This document shows positions 22,719 through 31,448 of a stretch of 64,000 bases of DNA, piece by piece. A model generated the notes under the pieces. That model worked only from the letters and a program-made list of their open reading frames with translations. It made no database searches and was not told the DNA's origin. The translations under genes were made by a program, and so were the position numbers. Every line of letters begins with the position of its first letter. Positions within the stretch are counted from its first letter, which is position 1. The DNA is from Streptomyces roseochromogenus subsp. oscitans DS 12.976 (GTDB lineage: Bacteria; Actinomycetota; Actinomycetes; Streptomycetales; Streptomycetaceae), in contig NZ_CM002285.1 in assembly GCF_000497445.1 (NCBI RefSeq), positions 648,619 to 712,618 on the forward strand, given 5' to 3'.

Positions 22719-25529
22719 ATGGTGACCCTGCTGGAACGCTCCGCGGAGCTGGGCGCATTGGGCTCGCTGATCGAGCAGGCATGCGACGGCGAGTGTGCGG
22801 TGGCATTGATCGAGGGCCCGGCCGGGGTCGGCAAGAGCGCCCTTCTGGCGGCGGCAGCGCGCGATGGGCACGATCGAGGGCTCATGGTCCTCCAGGCCCA
22901 CGGCTGCGACCTGGAGCGGTGCATAGCATTCGGTGTCGTACGCCAGCTCCTTGAACCGGCCATGGTTGCGTCCGGCTCCCTAGGACTTCCCGCTCTGCCG
23001 ACCGGTGCCGCCGAAGCCGCCCGGGCGGTCTTCGAGCAGGCGGCCGGTCAGGGCTGGCCCTGTGCCGACTCAACGGACGTCCCCTTCGCGCAGTTGCACG
23101 GGCTCTACCTGCTGGCGTTGCGGTTGGCGGAGCGCCACCCATTGCTGGTGCTGGTCGATGACGCCCACCAGACCGACCCGTGCTCGCTCCACTGGCTGAC
23201 CTACCTGGCCCGCCGGTTGAGGGGCAGCCGGATATCGCTCGCCATCGCGGTGCGCACCGACCGGAGCGACATCGAGGACAGCGTGGTGGCCGAGCTGTCC
23301 GCTCACCCGGCCTGCCGGCGTCTGCGGCCCGCGCCGCTGTCACCGGCCGCCGTCACGCAGTACCTCACCGACGGGTTGGGGGCTGACCTCGACACAGAGG
23401 TGGTGACCCTGTGCAGCCTGATCACGGGCGGCAATCCGTACCTCGTGCGGGTACTCGCCGAGAACGTCGCCCGCAGTGGGATCTCCCCGGTGCGCTCCGA
23501 GTTGCCGCGGCTGACCGCGCTGGCACAGCGGCTGCTCGCTCACCACCTGCCGGTCCTGCTGCGCCGGCACTCGTCATCGGTCGCGCCCGTGGCCACCGCG
23601 GTGGCCACTCTCGAACGCATCACCAGCCTGCCGCTGCTGTGCGAGGTCACCGGGCTCGACGCCCTCGCCGTGTCCGGTGCACTCACCGTGCTCGAGCAGG
23701 CCGGCCTCGCGGAGCCGGGTCCGCCGTGGCAGCTTCGGCACCCTCTGATGCGGGAAGCGTTTCAGCTCCGGACCAGTACGACAGCGCGCAACGAACTGCG
23801 GGCCCGAGCGGCCGATGCCCTGCTGGCTCTCGGAGGCGACGAGAGGGAGGTGGCGGAACTCCTGCTCGCCACCGAGCCGGAGGGGCACGCGTGGCGCGTA
23901 CGGGTGCTGCGCGCGGCGGCCCAACACGCACTGGACCGGCACGAGTTGGGCGACTGCCGCGCGTACCTTTGCAGGGCGCTGAGTGAACCGCCCGGCCAGG
24001 CCGACCGGCTGGAGATCCTGGCTCAGTTGGGCATCGCGGAAGTGCAGACGAACCCGGCCGCGGCCGTCGAGCATCTGCGCGCGGCCGTGGAGCATCTGGA
24101 ACCCGTGGACAGAGTGCGTCTGGTCCCGCACCTGGCCGAGGCGCTGACCCGAACGGGCCGCAGTGAGGAGGCGGTCGCTCTGCTGGACACGCTGGCGGCC
24201 GAGATTCCCGACGCGGACCGTGAGTCACTGTACCGGCTGTGGGCGCAGGGCATCCTTCTCCTGCTGGAGGACACCCCGCGGCTCGCGGACGACTGGATCG
24301 GCCGGGGCGGTATCGGCGACGACCTGCCCGGTGACACCCCCGGTCAGCGCCTCCTGCTCGCGGCGCTCGCGGTGAAGACCTTCCTCACCGGCCAGTGCTC
24401 CGAGACCGCCGCCAAACTCGCCGAGCGTGCCCTGGCCCAGTTCGGCCCGCCCGCGGACCCCGTGCTCACGGGCACCTTCGCGGTCAGCGCACTGCTGAAC
24501 GCCGACCGGCTGACCGAGGCCGAACACTGGTACCAGCACGTGGCCGTTGCCGGACCGAACGAGCAATCGCCGTCGCTGCTGGTGTCCGTGCGCGCGAAGC
24601 TGGCCCACCGGCTGGGAGACCCCGAAGGGGCCCTGGCCCACATCGGACAAGTTCTCGATCCGGCATCCGCCGACCAACGCTACTGGCCGTACGCGACGGC
24701 CTTGGCCGTCCACGCCTTGCTGGACCTCGGCGACGTCCGGGAAGCCGCCCGCGTGTGCCGGGCACCGTTCGAAGGTCCGGTCGGCAAGCACTGGAGCTGG
24801 ACGGCGCTGCTGGCCGCTCGGGCCCGGCTGAGGCTCGAACAGGGGCAGCCCGAGGCCGCTCTGGCCGACCTGGAGGAGTGCGGCCACCGCCAGACCGAAG
24901 GCGGTTACGACAATCCCGCGCTCGTCCCCTGGCGCTCCGAAGCCGCCTTGATCCACCAGCGCCTCGGTCATCGGGCCACCGCGGCCCACCTGGCCCGGCA
25001 GGAGCTGCAGCTGGCCCGCGCCTGGGGCAGCCCCCGGACCGTCGCCACGAGCCTGCGCGCCCTCGGGCTGCTCAGTACGGGCCCGGCCGCCATCGCCGCA
25101 CTGACCGAGGCGGTCACCCTTCTGGAATCGACACCGGCTCGCATCGACCTGGCCCGCGCTCTCACCGACCTGGGTGAACTCCTCTCCGCACACGGGGACA
25201 TCGACGCATCCCGCACCCGGCTCCGACAGGCTCTGGACCTGGCCGAAACCACACATGCCCGGCCCCTGTCCGAACGCGCGCACCGCGCCCTGCTCGCGAC
25301 CGGCGCCCGCCCACGCCGCAAACGGCAGTCAGGCGTGTCTGCCCTCACCGGCAGAGAATGCCGTATCGCCACCCTGGCCGCCGAGGGAATGACCAACCAG
25401 CAGATCGCCACAGAGCTGTTCGTCACCCGCCGCACCGTGGAATTCCACCTCACCCGGGCCTTCCGCAAACTCGGCATCACCACGCGAAAAGACCTCCCGC
25501 GAGCACTCGCCGGCATCGATCAGCCCTAA
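22719..25529 (+). CDS. LAL-type (large ATP-binding LuxR) transcriptional regulator
   Basis: 936 residues, start ATG 22719 (or the adjacent GTG 22722) behind GAGGAG. The N-terminal AAA-like STAND domain has Walker A GPAGVGKSALL and Walker B LLVLVDDAHQTDP. A long TPR-like helical middle follows (repeated ALADLEECGH, ALDLAETTHARPLSERA-like helices). The C-terminal LuxR HTH is SALTGRECRIATLAAEGMTN, QQIATELFVTRRTVEFHLTR, AFRKLGITTRKDL. LAL proteins are ATP- and ligand-responsive activators, often of antibiotic or sugar pathways. No target operon is adjacent. The stop codon TAA (25527-25529) is part of the target duplication of an IS1182 element that begins immediately after it. Confidence 0.93.
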   Translation: MVTLLERSAELGALGSLIEQACDGECAVALIEGPAGVGKSALLAAAARDGHDRGLMVLQAHGCDLERCIAFGVVRQLLEPAMVASGSLGLPALPTGAAEAARAVFEQAAGQGWPCADSTDVPFAQLHGLYLLALRLAERHPLLVLVDDAHQTDPCSLHWLTYLARRLRGSRISLAIAVRTDRSDIEDSVVAELSAHPACRRLRPAPLSPAAVTQYLTDGLGADLDTEVVTLCSLITGGNPYLVRVLAENVARSGISPVRSELPRLTALAQRLLAHHLPVLLRRHSSSVAPVATAVATLERITSLPLLCEVTGLDALAVSGALTVLEQAGLAEPGPPWQLRHPLMREAFQLRTSTTARNELRARAADALLALGGDEREVAELLLATEPEGHAWRVRVLRAAAQHALDRHELGDCRAYLCRALSEPPGQADRLEILAQLGIAEVQTNPAAAVEHLRAAVEHLEPVDRVRLVPHLAEALTRTGRSEEAVALLDTLAAEIPDADRESLYRLWAQGILLLLEDTPRLADDWIGRGGIGDDLPGDTPGQRLLLAALAVKTFLTGQCSETAAKLAERALAQFGPPADPVLTGTFAVSALLNADRLTEAEHWYQHVAVAGPNEQSPSLLVSVRAKLAHRLGDPEGALAHIGQVLDPASADQRYWPYATALAVHALLDLGDVREAARVCRAPFEGPVGKHWSWTALLAARARLRLEQGQPEAALADLEECGHRQTEGGYDNPALVPWRSEAALIHQRLGHRATAAHLARQELQLARAWGSPRTVATSLRALGLLSTGPAAIAALTEAVTLLESTPARIDLARALTDLGELLSAHGDIDASRTRLRQALDLAETTHARPLSERAHRALLATGARPRRKRQSGVSALTGRECRIATLAAEGMTNQQIATELFVTRRTVEFHLTRAFRKLGITTRKDLPRALAGIDQP
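25526..25529. repeat. Target-site duplication, left copy
   Basis: CTAA; bases 25527-25529 are also the TAA stop codon of the LAL gene. The right copy is at 27227-27230. Confidence 0.8.
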
Positions 25530-27226
25530 CTTGACTCTGTCGGGGATCTTGGTGTCGTCGGAGTCAACTACCCAGGGTTCGCCAGGACTTCGGGCGAGGG
25601 ATCTCGCGCTGGTCGAGGTAGTTCTGGAAGGCAGTCGGCCGACGGGGTGTGGGGGCTTCCTCAGCCGGTGACAGTCCGCCGAGGCGCTCGATGTTGACGG
25701 CGATGGCCGTCAACACGTGCTGGACGTGGACCTTTCCCTGTCCTCGGTAGCGGCAGCGCCGCATGCCGTGTCCGCGGGCGAACTCGTTGACCGTGCCTGC
25801 CACTCCGGAGCGAACCGCGTATCGGGCCTTCCACTCGGGCGTCTGCTGTTCGGCGCGGACGCGGAGTTGCAGGTCACGGAGCTCGCGCGGGGGAAAGCCC
25901 ACGGTGCGGGCGCTGTCGGCGGTGCTGGTGCACTGCGTGCGTGCCGGGCAGGGACGGCACTGGCTCTTGGTGAACCGTGCCACGATCAGCGGGGTCGCGG
26001 TGGGCGAGGAGGTCGGGTAGGGGCCGTGCCAGCCCACTCTGACCTGCCCCTGGGGACAGGTGACCTGCTGACGATCGAAGTCGATATGGAAGTCGTCCCG
26101 GGCGAAGCCCTCGTTGCGGCGATGCTGGTGCGTGGGGTTGCTCTTCAGCGGTCCGGAGACGGTGACCTGGTGTTCACGGGCAGCTTGTTCCAGGTGGGGC
26201 AGGGAGGTGTAGCCGGCGTCGACCAGGTGCTCGGCGGGCAGCAGCCCGCGACGAGCCAGGCGGGTGTGGATGCCGGGCAGGATCTTGCTGTCGTGGGTGG
26301 TGGCCGCGGTGGTGGCGACATCCGTGATCACGTTGGGGCCGTCGGGAGCACAGGTCTCGGTCAGGTGGGCGGTGAACCCCTTCCAGCTGATGAGGTGTCC
26401 GTGCCGTGCGTAGCGGGCCGAGGTGTCGTAGGGCGAGACGATCGCCCTCGACGACGGCGGCAGACCCGCCCCGCCTTCCTTCTCGGCGGTGCGCCAGCGC
26501 AGGTGCCCAGCAGCATCACGGTGATAGTTCTGCATCATGATCTGCCGCAGAGCCTGAACACGAGGACCGGACATGCGGTCCGCTCCGTACCGGTAGAGGT
26601 GTTCCAGGAGCCGGACGGTGCGGCGCGAACCGCCTCGGTGATCAGCTCCAGGCGGGTCAGGTCACGCACCGCGGCCAGAACGTGGGTGGAGTCGGTCCGC
26701 TGAGTGGTGCGCTCGCGCACCAGTCCGGCCTCCTTGAGGCGGGCCAGCGCGAGATCGAGGAGCCGGTCAGCACGGCCGTCTTCAGCGAGACGATCACGGA
26801 AGTCGGCCAGCACACTGTGATGGAAACCGGGGTCGTCCAGCTCCATGGCCATCGCATATTTGAAGTCGATGCGGCAGCGGACCGCCTCGGCGGCCTGCCG
26901 GTCGGACAGACCGAGCAGGAACTGCAACACAGACGGTGGCCAGTTGAGCGGGCGAGAGACCCGGACGCCCGTCCCGCGGGTACCAGTCGGCGAAGTCCTC
27001 GTCGCACCACAGCCCATCGAGGCGGTCACGCACCCATATCGCCGTCGTGCCGCCCGGGTTACTCGCCCACGCAACCTGCGCAGTCAGAGACGGGACCTGC
27101 TCACCGGAACGGGGACGAAGGGACAACGAGCACCTCGACAGATGTATCGGTCGGCGGAACTACACGAGCATGCCCGTCGATCTTGCTGCCGCACCGGGAA
27201 ACTCCAAGATCCCCGACAGAGTCAGG
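25530..27226. mobile_element. IS1182-family insertion element with intact ends
   Basis: About 1697 bp. The left end (25530-25552) reads CT-TGACTCTGTCGGGGATC onward, and the right end (27204-27226) is its inverted copy with 22 of 23 positions identical. A 4-bp direct repeat CTAA flanks it (25526-25529 and 27227-27230), as expected for a target-site duplication. Both ends and the duplication survive although the transposase inside is broken, so the insertion is fairly recent but the element is probably immobile on its own. Confidence 0.88.
25564..27126 (-). pseudogene. IS1182-family transposase, frameshifted and deleted
   Basis: Reading the minus strand, the N-terminus SLRPRSGEQVPSLTAQVAWA and FADWYPRDGRPGLSPAQLATV lies in one frame (27126 to about 26930). 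It is continued by LQFLLGLSDRQAAEAV and [20 protein letters not shown] in a second frame. [12 protein letters not shown], then [20 protein letters not shown] and the rest to 25564 lie in a third. The sequence expected between TEAVR and LLEHLYR (several dozen residues in this family) is missing, so there is an internal deletion. The C-terminal piece keeps [12 protein letters not shown] and the CxxC...C zinc-like motif [10 protein letters not shown]. It is inactive unless frames are bypassed. Confidence 0.85.
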
Positions 27227-27400
27227 CTAAGGGCTGTCCCGTAAACGATCTCTCACTTGTATTCGAGACTGCTCGCTGTCTGGTCGCCCCGTGAGAGTGA
27301 GACTGTGCGCGATGCCAAGCGTGGGATGGAGGACTCCGTCGCCTTTCAGGCAGGAGCTGCGGAGGATCTTCATCGTGTGGCTGGTACGGCCGGTGCCATC
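27227..27400 (-). pseudogene. C-terminal relic of an IS5-like (DDE_Tnp_4) transposase
   Basis: The minus strand reads MKILRSSCLKGDGVLHPTLG-type sequence, closely resembling the end of the intact transposase at 32702 (SWKILRDCRLKGDGVHHAMC). Next to it at 27231 is GGGCTGTCCCGTAAACG, which looks like the tip of an IS. Only about 30 residues are recognisable. The IS1182 element inserted at the edge of this older relic. Confidence 0.6.
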
Positions 27401-27692
27401 TTCGGTGATGACGAGGTCATCCTGGGTGGCGCGGTAGAAGTCCCTCTGTCCGGACACGTCATGCCCTGCTGCGCACGCTGGCGCGCACCGGCCTGCGGGG
27501 CTCGCTCAGCGAGGGCAAACTGGCTGTTCGGCTGTCCGAGCTCCCCCGAAGGCCACGCTCGTCGTCAATACACTGCTGACCCAGGCTGGGAGGCCGGTGC
27601 AGAACAGTCCCAGGATGCGAAGTCCTGACGAACCGCATCAGTGTATCGGGGGCAGGCCTGTGTCGCTGGAAGGGAAGTTGTACAGGCGTGCT
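27401..27692. other. Intergenic region with decayed sequence
   Basis: About 290 bases. A plus-strand frame around 27460-27600 has moderate codon bias but no start, ribosome site or family signal, so it is left unassigned; it is probably IS-associated debris. Confidence 0.35.
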
Positions 27693-27848
27693 CTACCAGT
27701 AGTGGCGTCGGCCGCCGACCGCGTGGCCGAAGGAACCGAGGAGGAACAGGACGACTCCGATGAGGAGCAGGATGATCCCGATCGTCCACAGGATGCCGAT
27801 GTTCAGGACGAATCCGACGACGAGCAGGATGATGCCAAGTGCGATCAC
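27693..27848 (-). CDS. Small membrane protein, DUF6131-like
   Basis: 51 residues from GTG 27848. Two hydrophobic helices (VIALGIILLVVGFVLNIGIL and WTIGIILLLIGVVLFLLG) are followed by a basic tail FGHAVGGRRHYW. This two-helix plus GRRH(W/Y)W tail is the layout of the actinobacterial DUF6131 proteins, whose function is unknown. Purines (GGAGAGAAAG) precede the start. It heads a same-strand series of stress-type genes. Confidence 0.75.
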   Translation of the reverse strand: MIALGIILLVVGFVLNIGILWTIGIILLLIGVVLFLLGSFGHAVGGRRHYW

Positions 27849-27946
27849 GGCGTTCTTCTTTCTCTCCGGCCGGTGTGCCGGCCGCTGTGAGGCGGGATGC
27901 CGTTCACTTCCTGGACCCGTTGCGCCTCGCCTCACGGGTGTGTTTG

Positions 27947-28441
27947 TCAGGTGGTGAGCAGGCGGTTGAAGAACGAGCGATAGTGGCGCAGGGCCCTGCG
28001 CAGAGCTTCGGTGTCGACCTGCTCGCCTCGGCGCCACTGCTCTTCGAGGTTCTTCTTGTGCTCGTCGAACATCGTGGCGAGCGTCTGCATGACCTTGGCG
28101 ACCAGGTTGTCCGCGGCCTGTACCGCCTGGCGAGGATCGTCAACGAAGGCACCCTGGATGTTCTCCCACTCCTTACGGAAGCCTTCCTCGTCCTGCGATG
28201 TCAGCAGTTGCGGCATCTCGTCGGCGTCTGTGGTCCGTGCGCCCGCCGCCTCGTCCGCCGCGGGGGTGGCCCCGTCGCGGGACGCGAGGTCGTGGGCCGC
28301 ATCCGTTCTGTCGTCGCCCTCGCTCGGGTAGACCGGGGGCGGTGGAGTGGTGTTCGACGCTGCGTCGGCCTTGCGGGGCTGGGCGAGGTCCTCCGTGGAC
28401 AGCCCGCTGTCACGAGTGTGCGGTGTGTCGTCGCGTTGCAT
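27947..28441 (-). CDS. Hypothetical helical protein, paralogue of the next gene
   Basis: 164 residues, start ATG 28441 with GGAGGAG upstream. The N-terminal 85 residues are polar and low complexity (TPPPPVYPSEGDD, AADEAAGARTTDADE). The C-terminal half is helical and charged: FRKEWENIQGAFVDDPRQAV, QAADNLVAKVMQTLATMF, RRALRHYRSFFNRLL. This half matches the cytoplasmic domain of the protein at 28480 (DWDHVQHEFVDRPEDAVHDA, DHLVTSLMQ, YRALFDELL). Unlike that protein it has no membrane anchor. Function unknown. Confidence 0.75.
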   Translation of the reverse strand: MQRDDTPHTRDSGLSTEDLAQPRKADAASNTTPPPPVYPSEGDDRTDAAHDLASRDGATPAADEAAGARTTDADEMPQLLTSQDEEGFRKEWENIQGAFVDDPRQAVQAADNLVAKVMQTLATMFDEHKKNLEEQWRRGEQVDTEALRRALRHYRSFFNRLLTT

Positions 28442-28479
28442 GTCTCCTCCGTGTCCGTTCGGTCCCGGCTGCCCGAAGG

Positions 28480-29037
28480 TCAGGCCGGAGCGTGGCGGGT
28501 CTGGCCGCCGTCGGAGAGAAGTTCGTCGAACAGCGCCCGGTAGTGCACCATGGCGCCGCGCAGTTGCTCGGTGGTGGCCTTGTGACTCGCACTGAGTTTG
28601 TCGATCTCGTGAGCGGCTCGGTAGTGCTCGAGGGTGCGGCCGTGCTCGACGGAGAGATCCTTGAGCTGCTGGCCGTAGCTTTCGGTGGGGTAGCCGCGGT
28701 CCTGCATCAGGGAGGTCACCAGATGGTCCGCGTCGTGTACGGCGTCCTCGGGCCGGTCCACGAACTCGTGCTGCACGTGGTCCCAGTCCCGTGAGTAGCG
28801 CTCGCGGAGACGATCGGGCAGAGGCTTGATGTCGAGTTTGTCGTGCCGTTTCTCGCGTGCGCTGAGCTCCCGCTCGGCGGCGAGCCTGCTGTCGGCGCCG
28901 TCGACGGTCCGTTCGTACTCGGGGCCGAAGCGCTGACGCAGAGCCCGGTGCCGCAGGAAAAGAGCCAGGGCCGCAGCAATCAGCACGACGGCCACTGCGA
29001 CGGGAATGACGATCGCCAAAAGCATGCCGGTAGACAT
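28480..29037 (-). CDS. Membrane-anchored helical protein of unknown function
   Basis: 185 residues, start ATG 29037 behind GAGGAGG. One N-terminal transmembrane helix (MLLAIVIPVAVAVVLIAAAL) is followed by a charged, helix-rich cytoplasmic domain with RERYSRDWDHVQHEFVDRPE, DAVHDADHLVTSLMQDRGYP and a terminal YRALFDELLSDGG. The domain is shared with the soluble neighbour at 27947. The architecture and the STAS-ANTAR neighbour suggest an envelope-stress role; this is inference only. Confidence 0.78.
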   Translation of the reverse strand: MSTGMLLAIVIPVAVAVVLIAAALALFLRHRALRQRFGPEYERTVDGADSRLAAERELSAREKRHDKLDIKPLPDRLRERYSRDWDHVQHEFVDRPEDAVHDADHLVTSLMQDRGYPTESYGQQLKDLSVEHGRTLEHYRAAHEIDKLSASHKATTEQLRGAMVHYRALFDELLSDGGQTRHAPA

Positions 29038-29171
29038 CTGACCGACCTCCTCATGGATGGGCGATATCCGCCGTGTTCCCAATTTGTGTTAATTGGTGCT
29101 CCACAGTCGGGCTTTGGGCCTCCTCCCTGCGGCAGGCGCCGGCGCATGAGATCCGGAACGCAAGCCCGGCT

Positions 29172-29945
29172 TCAGCATCGGACTCTCAAGACCGACCCCA
29201 GCAGCTCAGATCCCGCCGGCTCCCTGACAGCGAATGCCGGTCCGCCGCCGGTGTTGCGTGTTCTGGCGACGGCTGCAGTGAGTTGCTGCCGGACCGGGCC
29301 GGGCAGGGGCGCGCCTTGGACGGTGGTGACGACGTCCTCGGCGAGGCGGTGCAGTTTCGTGTTGGTGTTCTGGGACGCTGTGACCAGTACCTGCCACGCC
29401 TCGTCGGGGTTCAGACCGAAAGAGGCCATGAGGATGCCGCGTGCCAGGTCGATGTCCGGGTGGGTGCGCAGCGCGCGCCTCAGCTGGACGACTTCGGTCC
29501 GCAGGAGGTCGTCGTCGGTTTCTTCGCGCGGCGGCCCGGGCTTTCGGTCGGGCGGGTCAGCATGCTCGTGGGCGGGGGAGAAGAGGCTGTGGGTGTCGGT
29601 ATAGGTCAGCAGTCGTTCGACGGCGGGGCTGGCCGTGGTGACGGTGACCGTCTTCCCCGCCGCGACTGCGTCGCGGCGGGCGGCCAGCAGCACGTTGAGT
29701 GCAGAGCAGTCCGCGAAGTGAAGTTCGCTGAGGTCCAGGTCCACACCCTCTGCCGACCGCATGATTGCATCGCGCAGGGCGTGCCGGAGGCTCTGGCAGT
29801 TGTCGAGGCAGAACTCTCCGCTCACGGTGACGGTCACGCGGATCCCGGCCGGCCCTGCCTGCACCGGCAGCGCGCCGGTGGACGGTGGTGTGCGGTCGGC
29901 TTCGTCGCTGGCGAGCGGTGTGTCCGGGGACGGTAGCGTCGTCAT
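29172..29945 (-). CDS. STAS-ANTAR two-domain protein
   Basis: 257 residues from ATG 29945 (GGAGGAGG upstream). The N-terminal half (about 35-125) is a STAS domain: VTVTVSGEFCLDNCQSLRHA, GVDLDLSELHFADCSALNVL, with the conserved phospho-Ser position in the DCSAL loop. The C-terminal part (about 155-215) is an ANTAR RNA-binding domain: EVVQLRRALRTHPDIDLARG, ILMASFGLNPDEAWQVLVTA. STAS proteins switch partners with anti-sigma kinases and are reset by SpoIIE phosphatases, several of which are in this window; ANTAR domains act on nascent RNA. The combination suggests phosphorylation-controlled antitermination. Confidence 0.85.
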   Translation of the reverse strand: MTTLPSPDTPLASDEADRTPPSTGALPVQAGPAGIRVTVTVSGEFCLDNCQSLRHALRDAIMRSAEGVDLDLSELHFADCSALNVLLAARRDAVAAGKTVTVTTASPAVERLLTYTDTHSLFSPAHEHADPPDRKPGPPREETDDDLLRTEVVQLRRALRTHPDIDLARGILMASFGLNPDEAWQVLVTASQNTNTKLHRLAEDVVTTVQGAPLPGPVRQQLTAAVARTRNTGGGPAFAVREPAGSELLGSVLRVRC

Positions 29946-30016
29946 GCTCGCCTCCTCCGGTCCTCCGGGTTTTTCTTCTCCAGGCTCAGCCGCCTCTACG
30001 TGACACGTCAACCCCT

Positions 30017-30036
30017 ACACGAATTTATCTTCGTGT
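30017..30036. promoter_or_regulatory. Inverted repeat between divergent genes (candidate operator)
   Basis: ACACGAA-tttatc-TTCGTGT, perfect 7-bp arms, midway between the STAS-ANTAR start and the wHTH regulator start. A T-run follows on the plus strand, but its position upstream of both genes favours an operator over a terminator. Confidence 0.5.
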
Positions 30037-30073
30037 TTTTGGGTGCGTGAACGTGTGGTCGTAACATGGAGTC

Positions 30074-30424
30074 GTGACAGAAGTCCATGGAGTGCCCGAG
30101 CCGCACACGGGGTGGACGTTTCTGACCAATCACGCGCGCGTGCTGGCCAGCATCGCCGACAACCACCACGCGCGGGTCCGTGACATCGCGGCGCGATGCC
30201 GGCTCACGGAACGGGCCGTCCAGAAGATCATCGCGGACCTGGAGCAGGACGGATACCTCTCCCACACCCGCCACGGCCGCGCCAATCAGTACAGCATCGA
30301 CCCGGACAAGGTGCTGCGCCACCCGGCCGAGGAGGGCGTGACCGTAGCCTGCCTGCTGTCGATGCTGGCCAGGGACGAGGACGAACGCCGCGGCGCCAGC
30401 GACCATGCCCGGCCCGGTTCGTGA
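30074..30424 (+). CDS. Winged-helix (MarR-like) transcriptional regulator
   Basis: 116 residues, start GTG 30074. A clear wHTH: TGWTFLTNHARVLASIADNH, DIAARCRLTERAVQKIIADL (recognition helix), EQDGYLSHTRHGRANQYSI (wing). The C-terminal part is short, so there is no room for a large ligand domain. It is divergent from the STAS-ANTAR gene with a palindrome between, and so a plausible local regulator. Confidence 0.82.
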   Translation: MTEVHGVPEPHTGWTFLTNHARVLASIADNHHARVRDIAARCRLTERAVQKIIADLEQDGYLSHTRHGRANQYSIDPDKVLRHPAEEGVTVACLLSMLARDEDERRGASDHARPGS

Positions 30425-30695
30425 GGGGATGCGGTCTGCCGCGACCTACAAGTTCCGCCCGCCGGTCAGGGAATGAGCCGCCGGTTGGTTGTCCGACGAC
30501 GAGGAGACCGTGATGGAACCTGTAGGCGACGGCACGAGGGCCCACCCATCGGACACCCCCCTAGGCCGTGACCACGCAGCCGCTGCCAGCTCCCTGGCCC
30601 GCTGGCCTCATCCCCGACGCGACGGGCATGGAGGCATTCACAGCCCTGTGTTGGCAGGCCGCGCGACGGCTGGTGCCTGCTCATAGGCTGCGGAC
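30425..30695. other. Intergenic region before the carbonic anhydrase
   Basis: 270 bases. A 57-codon frame from ATG 30513 sits behind GAGGAGACC but encodes composition-biased sequence with no family signal; it is not called as a gene. Confidence 0.35.
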
Positions 30696-31337
30696 ATGAC
30701 CGAGATCCACACACCGACGCCCCGCGACGCCTTCGAGCTGCTGCTGGCCGGTAACCAGCGCTTCGTCGCCGGCGCCCCCGAGCACCCCAACCAGGACGCG
30801 GCCCGCCGTGCCGAGATCGCACCATCCCAGCAGCCCTTCGCGGTGTTGTTCGGGTGCTCTGACTCCCGACTGGCCGCCGAGATCATCTTCGACCGCGGCC
30901 TGGGCGACCTGTTCGTGGTGCGCACCGCAGGCCACGTCACAGGCCCGGAGGTGCTGGGCAGTATCGAGTACGGCGTGGACGTGCTGGGCTGCCCGCTGGT
31001 CGTGGTTCTCGGCCACGACTCGTGCGGCGCGGTAGGCGCAGCGTGCGCCGCCCTGGAGAACGGCATGACACCGGGCGGATACATCCGGGACGTCGTCGAG
31101 CGCGTGACCCCCAGCGTGCTGGCAGCGAGGGCCGCCGGACAGGTTGAGCCCGAGGAGATCCTCGCCGAGCACATACGGCACACCGTCGACCTGCTGCTGG
31201 ACCGATCCCGGGTACTCGCCGAGAAGGTCGCCGCCGGCCAGGCCGCCGTGGTGGGCCTGTGCTACCGCCTGGCCGACGGCAGCGCACAGCTCGTCGCCTC
31301 TCGCGGCCTCGATGCGGCGGTCCCCGCCGCGTCCTGA
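30696..31337 (+). CDS. Beta-class carbonic anhydrase
   Basis: 213 residues. The zinc ligands are visible in order: Cys in LFGCSDSRLAAE (with the catalytic Asp-Arg pair of the CSDSR motif), then His and Cys in VVLGHDSCGAVGAA. The leading helices AFELLLAGNQRFVAG and the sequence VVRTAGHVTGPEVLGSIEYG are standard for the family. It interconverts CO2 and bicarbonate in the cytoplasm. The start at ATG 30696 lacks a strong ribosome site. Monocistronic as far as can be seen. Confidence 0.93.
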   Translation: MTEIHTPTPRDAFELLLAGNQRFVAGAPEHPNQDAARRAEIAPSQQPFAVLFGCSDSRLAAEIIFDRGLGDLFVVRTAGHVTGPEVLGSIEYGVDVLGCPLVVVLGHDSCGAVGAACAALENGMTPGGYIRDVVERVTPSVLAARAAGQVEPEEILAEHIRHTVDLLLDRSRVLAEKVAAGQAAVVGLCYRLADGSAQLVASRGLDAAVPAAS

Positions 31338-31448
31338 CCGCCGCGCCCGTGGCTGCTCAGTGTGATGTGCCGCAGTCGGACGACACCCGCATACGGGGAT
31401 GAGGAACCCATTGGGTTCACCGCGTGAACATCCATGGAAGGGCCTCCG

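Noticed and set aside
27460..27600. Plus-strand frame reading HALLRTLARTGLRGSLSEGK.
   Set aside because: No start, no ribosome site and no recognised family; it lies in IS debris.
30489..30686. Plus-strand frame of 57-65 codons with GAGGAG upstream of ATG 30513.
   Set aside because: Composition is biased and no family or membrane feature is visible; the evidence is only the ribosome-like site.
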